Below are positions 1 to 9,584 of a stretch of DNA of 14,903 bases, piece after piece. The translations under genes and the position numbers were made by a program. Under the pieces are notes generated by a model. It saw nothing but the letters and a program-made list of their open reading frames with translations. It did no database searches and was not told the origin of the DNA. Every line of letters begins with the position of its first letter. The stretch's first letter is position 1. This DNA comes from Saccoglossus kowalevskii. Taxonomy: Eukaryota; Hemichordata; Enteropneusta; Harrimaniidae. The stretch is taken from the NCBI RefSeq assembly GCF_000003605.2, contig NW_003159210.1, forward strand, positions 1 to 14,903. Direction: 5' to 3'.

Positions 1-1
1 T

Positions 2-577
2 ACGGACGATGTATCAATGAGAAATGTTCAATTTCGATTATTACATAGAATTACACCAACTAACAGATACTTGCATTTAAGAAATTTGGAAGAGGATGAA
101 AGATGTTCTTTTTGTGGTCTGTTTGTAGAAAGATGTCATCATTTGTTTTTTGAATGCCCCCATGTGCTTGAGCTTTAGACACAGGTAGAAAATTATTTAG
201 AGGTAAACGGCAATATTTACATAAAATTTTCTCAGAAAGATATAATTTTGGGCATACCTTTAAATCAAACAGAAATCATCATGCCTTTTAAATTTTCTGA
301 TACTTTTTACGAAATTGTATATTATGCGGTGTAAATGGAAACAGGTGCAGCCAAGTATACAGGCATGGAAAAATACTTTGATTTTAACCTTTAATATTGA
401 GTATTCCAAGTCCATACAGAAAGACTCTCTACATGGATTCAAAAGTACATGGGACCCACTATTTGATTCAATGGAGTTACTCTAAATTGTTTTGTTTTTT
501 CATTTTAATTTTTACGTTGTTATGGTTTTTTGTATTTGTACTGTTTTAATATCATATAATAATAATAAAAAAAAAAG
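2..577 (+). mobile_element. Decayed LINE, 3' end (zinc-binding tail of reverse transcriptase, 3' UTR and A-tail)
   Basis: The frame from base 2 reads the C-terminal zf-RVT-like region of a non-LTR retrotransposon. It carries the CSFC ... HHLFFECPHV pattern (a CxxC...HxxxxC knuckle) around 108-167. A TAG at 176-178 interrupts the frame where the family normally continues, and further on (DIILGIPLN) the same frame goes on to a second stop near 330. Coding then resumes one frame over (KWKQVQPSIQAW...) and ends at a TAA near 482-484. A short AT-rich 3' UTR and an AATAATAATAAAAAAAAAA tail close the copy at 576. The stops and the frameshift show it is dead. The 5' part lies outside the window, so no target-site duplication can be sought. 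I infer an L1-like clade from memory of the tail motif. It sits just past the CTLD exon of gene A, in the space where the next lectin exon would be expected. Confidence 0.8.
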
Positions 578-653
578 TTTCATCCGAGTATTAGACACAA
601 GATAATACAAATCAATGTCTTATATGAAAATGTAATAACTAAGAAATATTTAC

Positions 654-2840
654 CAGAGTTGACAGCAATCTTGGTCATGATCTTCATCCGCGCACCTGAG
701 ATTGACCTTGTTGTTGGGATTGTTTGGGGACCATACCATATCTTGCGTTTTCATAGCTTCCCCGGTGGTCCACGTAAAGGTACCTTCTATGTCCCGATCG
801 TTGCAACCAATCCAATAACCGTGTTTATGTGGATGACTGTACACTGTCGATGACATCAAAAACGTGCGCAGTGTATTGCGTACTTCTTGCTTCTCTAAAA
901 CAGCCAGCGACGAATCAAACCCATCAATACTATACTGATCTCTACAGTAGTCATCAGCTGATTTCCACATCATGATTGGGCTGAGAAATACCTTGAACAA
1001 ATCGTCTCCAATACAAAGTTCGTCTGAAAAAAGAATATCAAAAGTAGTTCAGAGTAGCACAATAGCAATTCCCATTAATAAATTTCACAACCGCAGCTGC
1101 AACGAGATATGTATGTTGAGTAAAGATTTTAACTAGTGATGAACTTAAATTCTCATTTCAATGTGAATACTTAATTATTGCCTAATTGTTTAACAATATC
1201 AACACTTTAATATAAAAATATTTTGACAATTTTCAAACGGCATACAACTTCCCAGTACATTTATCTACAGTACAACAACATGCTTCATGATGTGATAGGT
1301 TATCACACTATCCATGAAGATATACATAAAGATACGCATTTATGTAAGTTACACCCTAGCCGATAAACGCCGAGACCACTTGGACGATTTTTATCAATGA
1401 AAATGGATACTAGCTACCCTGCCAATATGTGTACAGAAACATACAGTCGTCATTTTAATCGAATCTCTGTACTAAAATTAGTTCACTGTGTAGCTAAAAA
1501 TATACGCAATATAATGGGCTCTTATTACGATTCATATCCAAACATCGGATTTCGTAATCTAGCGTAGTTTCATTGCCACTGATGTACACACACGAAATAC
1601 AATTTTGAAAAGTTTCTCTACATGCCGTCAAATTAGAAGACGTACCTTCAGCAGAATCATTATATGTCACATTCTGGACAGAACATGGACAAAACACGCG
1701 TACTTCGTAGTTCTGACATAAATTATGGTTGTCGTCATGGAAACATATCAAACCATACGATAAATGACACTGTAGAGTTTGTGATGTCTGGTCCCACGGA
1801 GTGTACGGTTCTACCGCGGCACGACACTCCATCTCAGAGGGCGAGTCACAAATTTGATAATTTAGACGAAGATCTTCTATCAATTCAAATTCACCTACTG
1901 CTTCAAAGTCAACCAGACCGCCATTCTCGTCGTCCATCCATTCGGTCCATACATCACAGGCTGGTGGAACAAAAAATGCGTTAACTATCGTCAAAACAAA
2001 TACATATGAAACACTGATACACACGCACCAGATATTATAAAGCGCCACAGTCACTGTGTAGTGTAGGATTTTCGTGTTGGAGTTGTCAAAGCGTTGTTCA
2101 CGGCTCATGGTGTTCATCTCGAACGCGGCGCAGTGCGACAACTGTAACACTTCAACATCGATGCTACTGATTTATTACGGTTCAAATATCACCAAGCATT
2201 TAATTCAAAGCCAAACGCCACTAACAGATCGAAATCCGAAGACTGGTGAACGTTGCACCTGGACAAAGTCCGTGAACTAGTGTTAACGTGCGATTAGTTA
2301 CACTGCAACGGTTGTTGTTTCTGCGTGGCCACTATGAGCGTGTGTTTTATTTGTGAAAGGAACATCGATGGTCTGATAATGACCAGTGCTGATAAATCAA
2401 TCGTGATGAAAATATGAGAGAAAATTTGTACTCGCAATTTAAGAATAACCTTGCTTTAAATGGGTCTGATTTACTCGTGGTGCAACACTTGTAAACTAAA
2501 CAACTTTGCGATTATAATGAATGATACTGCACACTGTTGCTGTAAATAGCAAAACAATTATGACTATATAATATATATTGAATAAATAAAGATGATAAAA
2601 ACAAATAATAAGTACTACACCTTCTTCTGCCGCATTTGTCTGAAGTAATAGAAATAAAAAAGAATATGTTTATGCATTGACATTATCGGTTATGCAATAT
2701 ATTAGCAAATCGAAAATACTTCTTAATATTATAAGTTATATACTCGCAGTAATCGAAGAGAATAAATGTATTTTGTGACATCTTACCTTTTGCAAAGATG
2801 TGAAAGAGAAAATGCACAGGAGCAGTACTAACAGTAGCAT
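654..2840 (-). CDS. Gene A: secreted WxxW-domain + C-type lectin-like protein (3' end missing)
   Basis: Proposed exons: 2787-2840 (signal peptide MLLLVLLLCIFSFTSLQK, ending at donor GTAAGA, phase 0), 2621-2639 (microexon), 1646-1960 (WxxW domain, phase 1 to 1, acceptor TTCCACCAG, donor GTACGT) and 654-1023 (first part of the CTLD, phase 1 to 2, acceptor TTTTTTCAG, donor GTAAAT). The WxxW exon carries WTEWMDDENGG, the SEMECRA block, GLICFHDD and a closing NYEVRVFCPC, followed by a linker with an N-glycosylation sequon (NVT). The CTLD exon has DELCIGDD at the start, HGYWIGCNDRDIEGTFTW in the core, PNNPNN in place of EPN/QPD, and ends DQDCCQL|W. The 80-nt and 23-nt final exons seen in genes B and C are not between 1 and 653; that space holds a dead LINE. 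The gene therefore either continues past the left edge with an enlarged intron or is truncated. It is clearly diverged from B and C but has the same intron phases. Confidence 0.75.
2621..2639 (-). other. Gene A microexon (19 nt coding)
   Basis: On the minus strand a long pyrimidine-rich tract ends in TATTACTTCAG, then ACAAATGCGGCAGAAGAAG, then a GTGTAG donor, which is on the weak side. The 19 nt run from phase 0 to phase 1, exactly what is needed to join the signal-peptide exon to the WxxW exon, and encode TNAAEE. The last G joins CC of the next exon to give Ala before the first WxxW-domain Cys. Found by looking for the counterpart of the 16-nt exons in genes B and C, so the call leans on that homology. 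Confidence 0.6.
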
Positions 2841-2863
2841 GTTTCAGGATATGAAAGACTTCG

Positions 2864-2888
2864 TGAGTCAACGTACGACGATTTTATG
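2864..2888 (-). promoter_or_regulatory. Gene A core promoter: TATA-like box and AP-1-like motif
   Basis: A CATAAAA sequence (2888 to 2882) lies 48 nt before the gene A ATG. TATA boxes lie 45 and 44 nt before the start codons of genes B and C, so the position is consistent. A perfect TGACTCA (AP-1 type) motif lies at 2864-2870, close to the expected transcription start. Whether the AP-1 match is functional is unknown. Confidence 0.4.
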
Positions 2889-3985
2889 GACAACGCCTGA
2901 CCCGAATATGCCATTTCATATGTGATTACAGGCAATTAATATTCTAATTTATTTTGTGAAGTGGAGTCGCGTGTTTTGCAGTGTACTTGAACATTAACAG
3001 TTCTCGAGTTCTCGATTCATTTGTTAACTCTCCCCGATGTTGCTATGCCAATATAACTGAACACAAACTAAGTCATAAATACAAACCAATTCTAGCATTT
3101 CCTGTTGTGTTTATGATTGAATGTTTAATCGCCCATTATCGAAAGATAGCATCATTGTATATATGCGTTTATATGGTTACTTCGCACCAGTGTGTATCGA
3201 TCTAATTTCTTTTTCATGTTATATTAAATTGTTAAGTATAAAAGTAACGTTGAGTACGGTGCAATGCGATATGTGTCTGCTTACTTGCTTATTATTTGCT
3301 GAAGTCTCGAGTTAGAATCCCGTTTTGCTTGATTAATATGCGCTTAATGTGTTTGTAGTGTTTGTATATGAAGTGTATAAGTTATTATTTACGATCAAGC
3401 CTTCGAAGAAACAGTCATGTTCTTAGCAAGCGTAGTTTTTCCCCCAGAAACGGAAAATGTCCATGAAAACAAGACAGTGTAGAAGGCATGATACTTACAT
3501 GTACGCTATCATTAGGGAGTGTATTAACTGTTCCTGTTATCTGCACGTAATATCTCAATGGCCGCGTGATAAATAATTAGAATTCAGGGCACGATTGATC
3601 CGATGAAAGATTCACATCGACGCGACGAATTGCAAAGAAACAGCCAACAAATTTGGATAATCGCAGCAAAATAGATATTCCATCTCACACCCCCACACAC
3701 ACATGAAATCGAACAAATGATACACATATGCCAATGCACACACGTATTCAAATAAGTGATAAAAATATTCCCTGGGAATGAGACTAACCGAGGTAACAAG
3801 CAATACTTTAAATGCCGCATTTTCTGCCAAAATAATCTATAATGTCTTTGTTAATATTAAATGATACTGACACGGTTTCAAATTAGCTACAAACTCTATT
3901 CAATGTTCATTATCAATTATTTTTTGGTGACACTAATTGGGATTTGCGTTCAAAGTGTTAAACAGTAGATATTAAACAAAAATAC
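2889..3985. other. Intergenic spacer between genes A and B, nothing recognised
   Basis: AT-rich sequence upstream of gene A and downstream of gene B. The open frames here are short, without domain motifs or paired splice sites that I can defend. A small CA-rich tract occurs near 3688-3704. No lectin or WxxW exon remnant was seen on either strand. Confidence 0.5.
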
Positions 3986-4013
3986 TTCATTTGATTGATT
4001 GGTGAATGATGAA

Positions 4014-4019
4014 TTTAAT
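4014..4019 (-). terminator. Candidate polyadenylation signal of gene B
   Basis: TTTAAT on the plus strand reads ATTAAA on the minus strand, about 110 nt after the gene B stop codon. The same hexamer is kept at the aligned place after gene C (11875-11880), inside otherwise diverging 3' UTR sequence. No canonical AATAAA is closer to the stop. Confidence 0.45.
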
Positions 4020-4127
4020 TGAGAATGTGTCGGTAATTTACATATCATTTATATTGTAAATGATTACTTATCATTGTGTATAATTGTCACGTCTTATAAA
4101 CCACATATACCGGTGTGACATCGTCTT

Positions 4128-6181
4128 CTATGGACGTGCGCAATATCCAGCTGGAGATAAAATGTAAATTTTATAATCAGAGTATTTCGAGTAATAGTAA
4201 TAAATGTACTCTGTAGTAGTACCACGTATTTTGTCTTTTGTCTCCCATATCACTGAATATGTTGCATGCTTCTTAACGTAATTACATGTTATGCATCTTT
4301 GGGCCGACGAAACGCAACAGGTAACGATATTAATACATCAGTGATGCAACACAAAGTCTGGATAATGTAAAATGCCACGTTTACGTTTATATTTTACATT
4401 AAATAATATTTCACATACAATATCAAAGAACACTAATTAAAAACGCTCCAAAATACCCAGAGTACAGTTATCCGTATTGACTCTTCAATAGAGAAAATAA
4501 TTGATTCTAAGTGTTCATTTCGTTTTCGATATTCAATTATATTATAGTGAACTTACGAACTTCACAGATGAAAGCCTTGTTGTCTGTACAGCAGGAATCA
4601 TCCATTTTGAAGGAAGGATCGTTTTTTGGTCTTTCCCTATAAAAAACATTATGACAATTGACGGATCAATACGAAGAAGCTCACAGAGTTCACCCATTTA
4701 TTTGTAATTGCAGGACGGGAGAGATTACCTGAAGAATGACTTTTCAGAAAATGTTTGAAAAAAAGGAAGTTTGCAAGCATAATATACTAATTGGAATCAA
4801 CGTACCACAGTTGACAACAATCCTGGTCCCCATCTTTTGCATCGCAATTACCGGTATATTTGTTGTTTGGATAGGAATACCAGGCACTGTCTGGCACATT
4901 AACCTTCTCTCCATTCAACCATACGAATATGCCTTCGTTTTCCTCGTCGTGACACCCAATCCAGTAGCCTTTCCCTTTTGGGTCGGAGAAACCTGGAACA
5001 TTCTTTATGAACCTTCTCACAGAGTTTCGTACCTCATTAGATTCTAAATTAGCTAAACCGGCAACGAAGCCTTTTGGAGCGAAGAGGTTCTTGCATTGTA
5101 TGTCTGCATCGTACCACGTCAGGGAGCCTTGCCAAACCATTTTATATAAATTATCACCAACACATAGTTCGTCTAGTATAAATATAAATAATATCATAAA
5201 TATTTGCAACAAATTATAACTGCCCTACTAAATCTAATGGTTATCATTTTGAACGCAGTTTTACAGTCGATTCGTGGCTAAAGTATACTCTGAATTGTGA
5301 ATCTAATGAATCATGTTATCATAAAACAATCGACAATAGATAAAATCAAGCAAGTCGTTATTAATTAGTTTGAAATTTCCCGGTATTTCATGCTACTACA
5401 AAGTGTTAAACAAAATACAAAACGGACGCCATTCTTACCGTTTTCCAATGGCAACGGGCAACACAATCGAATCTTGTAGTTCATACAAGGGGAAACATTG
5501 TCTTCATGAAAGCATATCAATCCATCAGGTAAATCGCAGTGTACGGTCTGTCCAGTTTCGTACGATAGTGTATACGGTTCAAGCACTGTACGGCACTCAA
5601 TACTGCTAGGGGTTTCGCAGAAATCATAGAGGCTACGAAGATCAGGGAGGTATTCAAATTCACCAAGTTGAGGGTCAACAAGACCACCATTTTCGTCATC
5701 CATCCACTGCGTCCAATTCCCACACTCTGTATTTTGAAATCAATGTTACTTTATGAAGTATTATTTTAAAACATGGCGCGAAAAGATAAAAACGAAATAG
5801 AATTGTCGGTTAATATCAGAAATATTATTTTTCAACTTACGTATAGCCGAATATACAATAAATAAACAACTATAATTAAAATAAACACAGTAAGTCGTGT
5901 CTTACCTGTTTGCGTATTAACCTAAAGGAAGTAAATAGTAATATATAAAAATTATATAACAAGCAATTTCTGTATATTTTAAATGCAATTATATAATACT
6001 GTAAATACAAATTACAGATCACTATATCATATAATAAAACATATATTCTGTATAGGTATTGTATCAATGTAAAGATAAATTATAGATCGCAAAATTATTG
6101 TCAGACAAATTTACTTACGCTAAATGCCCATGATAAGACTAAAAACAAATGTACGAACCACCTGAATTGTTGCCCATCCAT
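4128..6181 (-). CDS. Gene B: secreted WxxW-domain + C-type lectin-like protein, 278 aa, six exons
   Basis: Exons: 6119-6181, 5906-5921, 5439-5726, 4806-5172, 4557-4636 and 4128-4150, totalling 837 nt with no internal stop. All introns are GT-AG; donors include GTAAGT (twice), GTAAGA (twice) and GTACGT. Residues 1-21 (MDGQQFRWFVHLFLVLSWAFS) are a signal peptide. Residues 28-117 form a Mucin2_WxxW-like domain (CGNWTQW, SSIECRT, GLICFHED, NYKIRLCC). Residues 126-271 form a CTLD: the core GYWIGC at 191-196, YPNN at 223-226 where EPN/QPD would be, DQDCCQLW at 238-245, KMDDSCC at 255-261 where WND would be, and FICE at 267-270. The last exon adds PGYCARP and TAG. It is probably an extracellular recognition or mucus-associated protein. 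CTLD-plus-WxxW fusions are not one I can match to a named protein. If the last intron were kept, the frame would instead end at 4537 after KFTII; conservation of the final exon in gene C argues against that. Confidence 0.88.
4363..4401. repeat. Inverted repeat in intron 5 of gene B
   Basis: TAATGTAAAAT (4363-4373) and ATTTTACATTA (4391-4401) form a perfect 11-bp inverted repeat with a 17-nt loop. It lies in the extra ~200 nt that gene B intron 5 (406 nt) has compared with gene C intron 5 (200 nt). It could be part of a small insertion, but no transposon ends or target duplication were identified. Confidence 0.35.
5906..5921 (-). other. Gene B microexon (16 nt coding)
   Basis: The minus strand reads TTCCTTTAG, then GTTAATACGCAAACAG, then GTAAGACA. 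The exon runs from phase 0 to phase 1 and encodes VNTQT; the final G joins AG of the next exon to give Glu before the first Cys of the WxxW domain. Both splice sites are strong, and a 16-nt exon with the same phases lies at the same place in gene C. Confidence 0.8.
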
Positions 6182-6218
6182 ACTGTCGGTAAACTATCAA
6201 AATTATAGTAAGTTGCTG

Positions 6219-6226
6219 TATTTATA
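6219..6226 (-). promoter_or_regulatory. Gene B TATA box
   Basis: TATAAATA on the minus strand, beginning 45 nt before the ATG. The sequence and spacing are shared with gene C (14224-14231), and the stretch from the box to the ATG is almost unchanged between copies. Transcription would start about 15 nt before the ATG, giving a very short 5' UTR. Confidence 0.7.
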
Positions 6227-6530
6227 TTTATTCATGGATATCGAGTTCTGCCAGGCAATGTTAACTACAAATTACCCATTCTGTTGACATCAAAGGAAGT
6301 CATCATGGCCGCGTATATTAAAACGGATTCATTTGCCAGCACACTTTGTAGTTATTACTCATACAAATATTTCGATACAATATACAATCAGGAGTTTTAT
6401 TTCAATTTAAACAACTATAGTATAAATTTGGTGATTGAAAGTGTGTGTTATGCAATTTACAACAAAAACGCCGAATTAAACGAAACTGCCATTATTATCA
6501 TATCATTAGGGGTTTTCTCATAAAACAGGT

Positions 6531-6589
6531 TCCACGCAATATGTAATATTATTATTTTAAGTTTCGAATCCAATTTCGACTTTATTTCA
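6531..6589 (-). promoter_or_regulatory. Conserved upstream non-coding block of gene B
   Basis: These 59 nt align without gaps to 14565-14623 upstream of gene C, with five differences, all transitions. The sequence between this block and the promoter-proximal part has diverged far more. The core is TTTAAGTTTCGAATCCAATT. It could be an enhancer, an unrecognised 5' UTR exon or simply the slow edge of the duplication. No coding potential is shared. Confidence 0.4.
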
Positions 6590-6599
6590 GTTCATAGAC

Positions 6600-7913
6600 A
6601 GTTTTATTATGTTGGGGTAAATGCTTTTCAAGGAGTACTCTAAATTATCACATGAACGAGCCAAGTTATTTCTCCTTGAACAGAAACTACGGCTGTATAC
6701 GTAGCTTGGTCGTTCTATGTCATACCCGTCAAAACAGACGAAAATCACAGATGAATAAAACAGAATGTTTTTTTTTATATGGCAATATATATCAAGTTTG
6801 TAATACTATGTCACCATACGAAACGTACAGCATTTATTTACCATACGAAATGTACAGCATTTATTTACTCAGACTGGTTGGAAAATGCACGTAACGCCAA
6901 TGAAAACAAAATAAAAAAATCATTGAAGAAATCGACAACTTGGCTTGTTCATGAGATAATAATAATAGACGTGTATTCTAATCAGCTGAGGAAAATGCTA
7001 GTGCTGTAAAAGAAGAATTACTGCTTGTCGTCGACTCGTAGTGACACGGTTCTACGTCAATCGTACTATTAGATTATTTCTTTTCTAAAACATGAATACT
7101 TTAGTTAGTAATTACAAGAACACGTTCAGCTACAACAATAGTGTGTAATCGATCAATTTTTACCAGAATTCACTTTGATTCACTTGAATTTCCGAAACGA
7201 AATATAAGTGAATAATATACGGTTATTATGAGTCTAATCCTCCAATTATGTTGAACTTTGTCAGACTGTGGCGATTTAATTCTGCAAATGAGTCAGTGAC
7301 CAGTAACGCAGCTGTTCAAATTAAAATAAATATTTATAGTCATATTAGATATTTCAAAGATTGATTGGGTGACTGACAAGTCATGTTACAGACAATTGAA
7401 CGATTTCTTTCATAAACGTGAATTAGCTATAGCTGTATTTCAACAATGTGATGTATATGCTATGCATAAATTAAATTGCCAGAATATTGTTTATTTTTTA
7501 CGTGGTGAAATTTAGTAGGAATCTAGATACATACTCCTAAACAGATGTACAGTTTAGTATAGAATAAGTGCAATTACAACAATAGAGAGGTTTAGCCAGC
7601 ACGTATTCACGTCAGGAGTTGCAGTTGGCGATTAAAAAATCCGAAAAGAAAAGTATGATAAATTATCAAAATGTTACCAAAATTATGAAACCTTACATAT
7701 GCTAAATTGGACCATCAGTATAAAATGAACACAATTTAGTCATATCTGTTGAATTCTACAATTTCTCATCACTCTACATTTGAACATTATCTTTAACCTA
7801 ATGTTGGTAAAGGTGAAATTTGTGAAGGTGACTGTCATTACGTGGTAAATTACGTCATTATGGATGATGTCATGTTTCATAATTACACAGCTACGTAGTC
7901 TGTTATTTCAACG
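6600..7913. other. Spacer upstream of gene B, nothing recognised except a short tandem duplication
   Basis: AT-rich sequence without convincing open frames, splice-paired exons or recognisable repeat ends. It separates the gene B duplicon from the decayed CXC-tail element. The only structure seen is the duplication at 6813-6866. Confidence 0.5.
6813..6866. repeat. 27-bp direct tandem duplication
   Basis: Two head-to-tail copies (6813-6839 and 6840-6866) share ACCATACGAAAYGTACAGCA and the following TTTATTT, differing at one base (C or T). The high identity suggests a recent local slippage or duplication event. There is no gene in it. Confidence 0.9.
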
Positions 7914-9560
7914 TTATCTGAAACTGACGAATATATTGTCACAGTTGCTATATTGACAATTTTCACAAGCTTTTGTGGCAGCTACATTTCATTGTACCGC
8001 ATTCTGTTGAACACTTACATCGGATTATCTCGAGCAGTGTAACTTGCGCAGAAATTGTGTCAAGTATGTCGCCATATACGTTCCAGTCCCACTCATTGGG
8101 ATCCATGCTGTTGTCATGCCATATTCACTGCATAACTTGTGAATAAGTCTATCGAGATAGATGATTTGTGGCTTCCTCTCATGTTTGCATAATGACACTA
8201 GCGACACTATGGACACTACCTTGAGTCCCCTTAAACAAGCATAGCATTGCCTTGTGGCCAGTGGTTTCAATAGTACCTTGATTCGTCTATAGTGATCTTT
8301 GAACATGCAGACAAGACAGAATTGCCCTTGGTCAATTGTTAGTGGACATACTTTTATTGAGCTTATAGATGTAGAGTCACTCAAAACCTTAATACACATT
8401 TGATTTCCCTTTGATTTTGTCAGAACAAAAATAACGATCCTTGCAGTCCTTTGCTTCATGATACAGTAATACTAGTAACAAACATGTGTTTTTCCAATAT
8501 AGGTTGTTGAATTGTTTGATAACATTAATTGTAATGGCTCATCGATGATAATGTTGCCTTTCTGTTGTATGCGGTTTGCAATCAGGTAGATGGCAGTTCT
8601 GTTCATATCATTTGAGAGAAAATCATCACTTGTCCAACAAATTTGGTTGGAAATCTGATATCTGATATATTGATTTATTTGTAACTTTTTCTGCGCTGAT
8701 GTGTATTGTCCTTATCCCATCCGTCACATATAGATTAAATGAGAAGGATGCATATGTATCAGCAATTGATCTGTACGGGGTTCCTTCTTTCCGTCACATT
8801 TATTTAACTGTATCTTTTACAATGAAAGGATTTTGAACATTTATATTTATATCCGTGATAATATTTCTTAAAGTTGTCTATCCAGAGAAATGTTTTTCAA
8901 GCCTGTTTGCAAGTTTTACTAACTTAGCCTGTCTGTTCCTTTTCATTTGTGAATCAGTTGCCTCCTTTTGTTGTTCACTTGATATATACACCGTATTATT
9001 GAAGTTCTTCAAGGCAAAGTTGTAGTTCGAGGATATGGGAGGAGACATTATCAACAGCTCTTCAGTCATGCCAATTCCTCTAGTTATTTAAAACCAACTT
9101 TACTCTTCAAGGACCACATTAGAGTTCGCTCAATGGCCAATCAGAGCCAAGACCAACTCACTACTGATTAGTGCAACTAATGAAATCTATGCAAACATTT
9201 CATGTACATTGCAGGACATTCTGCATCTAAAGTACTTCTCAGAAGATAAATATATGCAGATTTAAGTAAATTAGCATTCCCAGCAGCAGCAAATATAGGT
9301 AAACACTCAGATATAGCATGGACGATACATTTGCCAGAACTCTGTGTGATCAGTTTTGATGATTTATCGGGCAACTTCCAACATTCGTTGATAGCTGGGC
9401 CACACTTTGCTTGTTTTTGAACTATTGGATAATTCAAATTTTAGCGCTTCAATAAAATCTGATTTTAATAATGTGTCCAATTCAATTAGAGTATATAGTC
9501 TTTCAATTTCTTGCCTGGTCCATATTCATTGACATTGATGCATCCTGTATATCTTATTTC
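7914..9560 (-). pseudogene. Decayed copy of a multi-copy metazoan protein family with CXC (tesmin-like) cysteine tail
   Basis: Reading the minus strand in shifting frames gives ordered pieces of a protein family that I recall as highly repeated and unnamed in invertebrate and fish genomes. In order: KVWPSYQRMLEVAR near 9366-9420; CLPIFAAAGNANLLKSAYIY near 9230-9310; ITRGIGMTEELL and the SSEQQKE block in 8878-9085; LRNIITD near 8850; LIANRIQQKG and STTYIG near 8480-8590, where the usual acidic PIN/FEN-like residues are missing; MDPNEWDWN near 8085-8110; and IIRCKCSTECGTMKCSCHK followed, after a frameshift, by ACENCQYSNCDN, ending at a TAA at 7914. At least six frame changes or stops show it is dead. 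The N-terminal part is absent where a plus-strand LINE begins at about 9585. The family may be a mobile element or may travel with one; I cannot decide from this copy. Individual open frames in it (8025-8459, 8878-9069, 9177-9437) should not be called genes. Confidence 0.65.
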
Positions 9561-9584
9561 TAAGGATTCCAGCTAAATCAAGTG

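Larger units (their letters stand above)
3990..6595 (-). repeat. Duplicon copy 1 (gene B with its flanks)
   Basis: This stretch aligns along its length with 11855-14625: 3' UTR, all six exons, parts of the introns, the TATA region and about 400 nt of upstream sequence. Exons and the upstream block at 6531-6589 match closely. Introns and the spacer between have many substitutions and insertions. The start codons of the two copies are 8006 nt apart. The ends given are where similarity stopped being visible by eye. Confidence 0.75.

Noticed and set aside
659-853. Plus-strand open frame opposite the gene A CTLD exon
   Set aside because: It is the antisense of the lectin exon and has no features of its own. 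The same holds for the frames at 1664-1984, 4736-5047, 5007-5219, 5370-5609, 12527-12763, 12723-12944 and 12898-13281.
1961-2150. In-frame N-terminal extension of the gene A WxxW exon with a hydrophobic stretch, suggesting a type II membrane protein starting at 2117
   Set aside because: The hydrophobic residues come largely from the T-rich tract before a good CAG acceptor at 1961. A signal-peptide exon (2787-2840) and a microexon (2621-2639) with exactly matching phases explain the gene the same way as in B and C. An alternative promoter form is not excluded.
3584-3830. Two overlapping minus-strand frames with cysteine- and tryptophan-rich sequence
   Set aside because: They overlap each other in different frames, span a CA-rich tract, have no match to WxxW or CTLD motifs and lack a conserved counterpart downstream of gene C.
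6284-6523. 79-codon plus-strand frame upstream of gene B
   Set aside because: The aligned sequence upstream of gene C is broken by stops and indels, so the frame is not conserved. The shared sequence is better explained as promoter flank.
8025-8459. 144-codon minus-strand frame first read as RNase H of a DIRS-type element (SDSTSISSI, and ATNHLSR in another frame)
   Set aside because: The spacing did not fit RNase H. Blocks before and after it, especially the cysteine tail, fit the CXC-tail family better.
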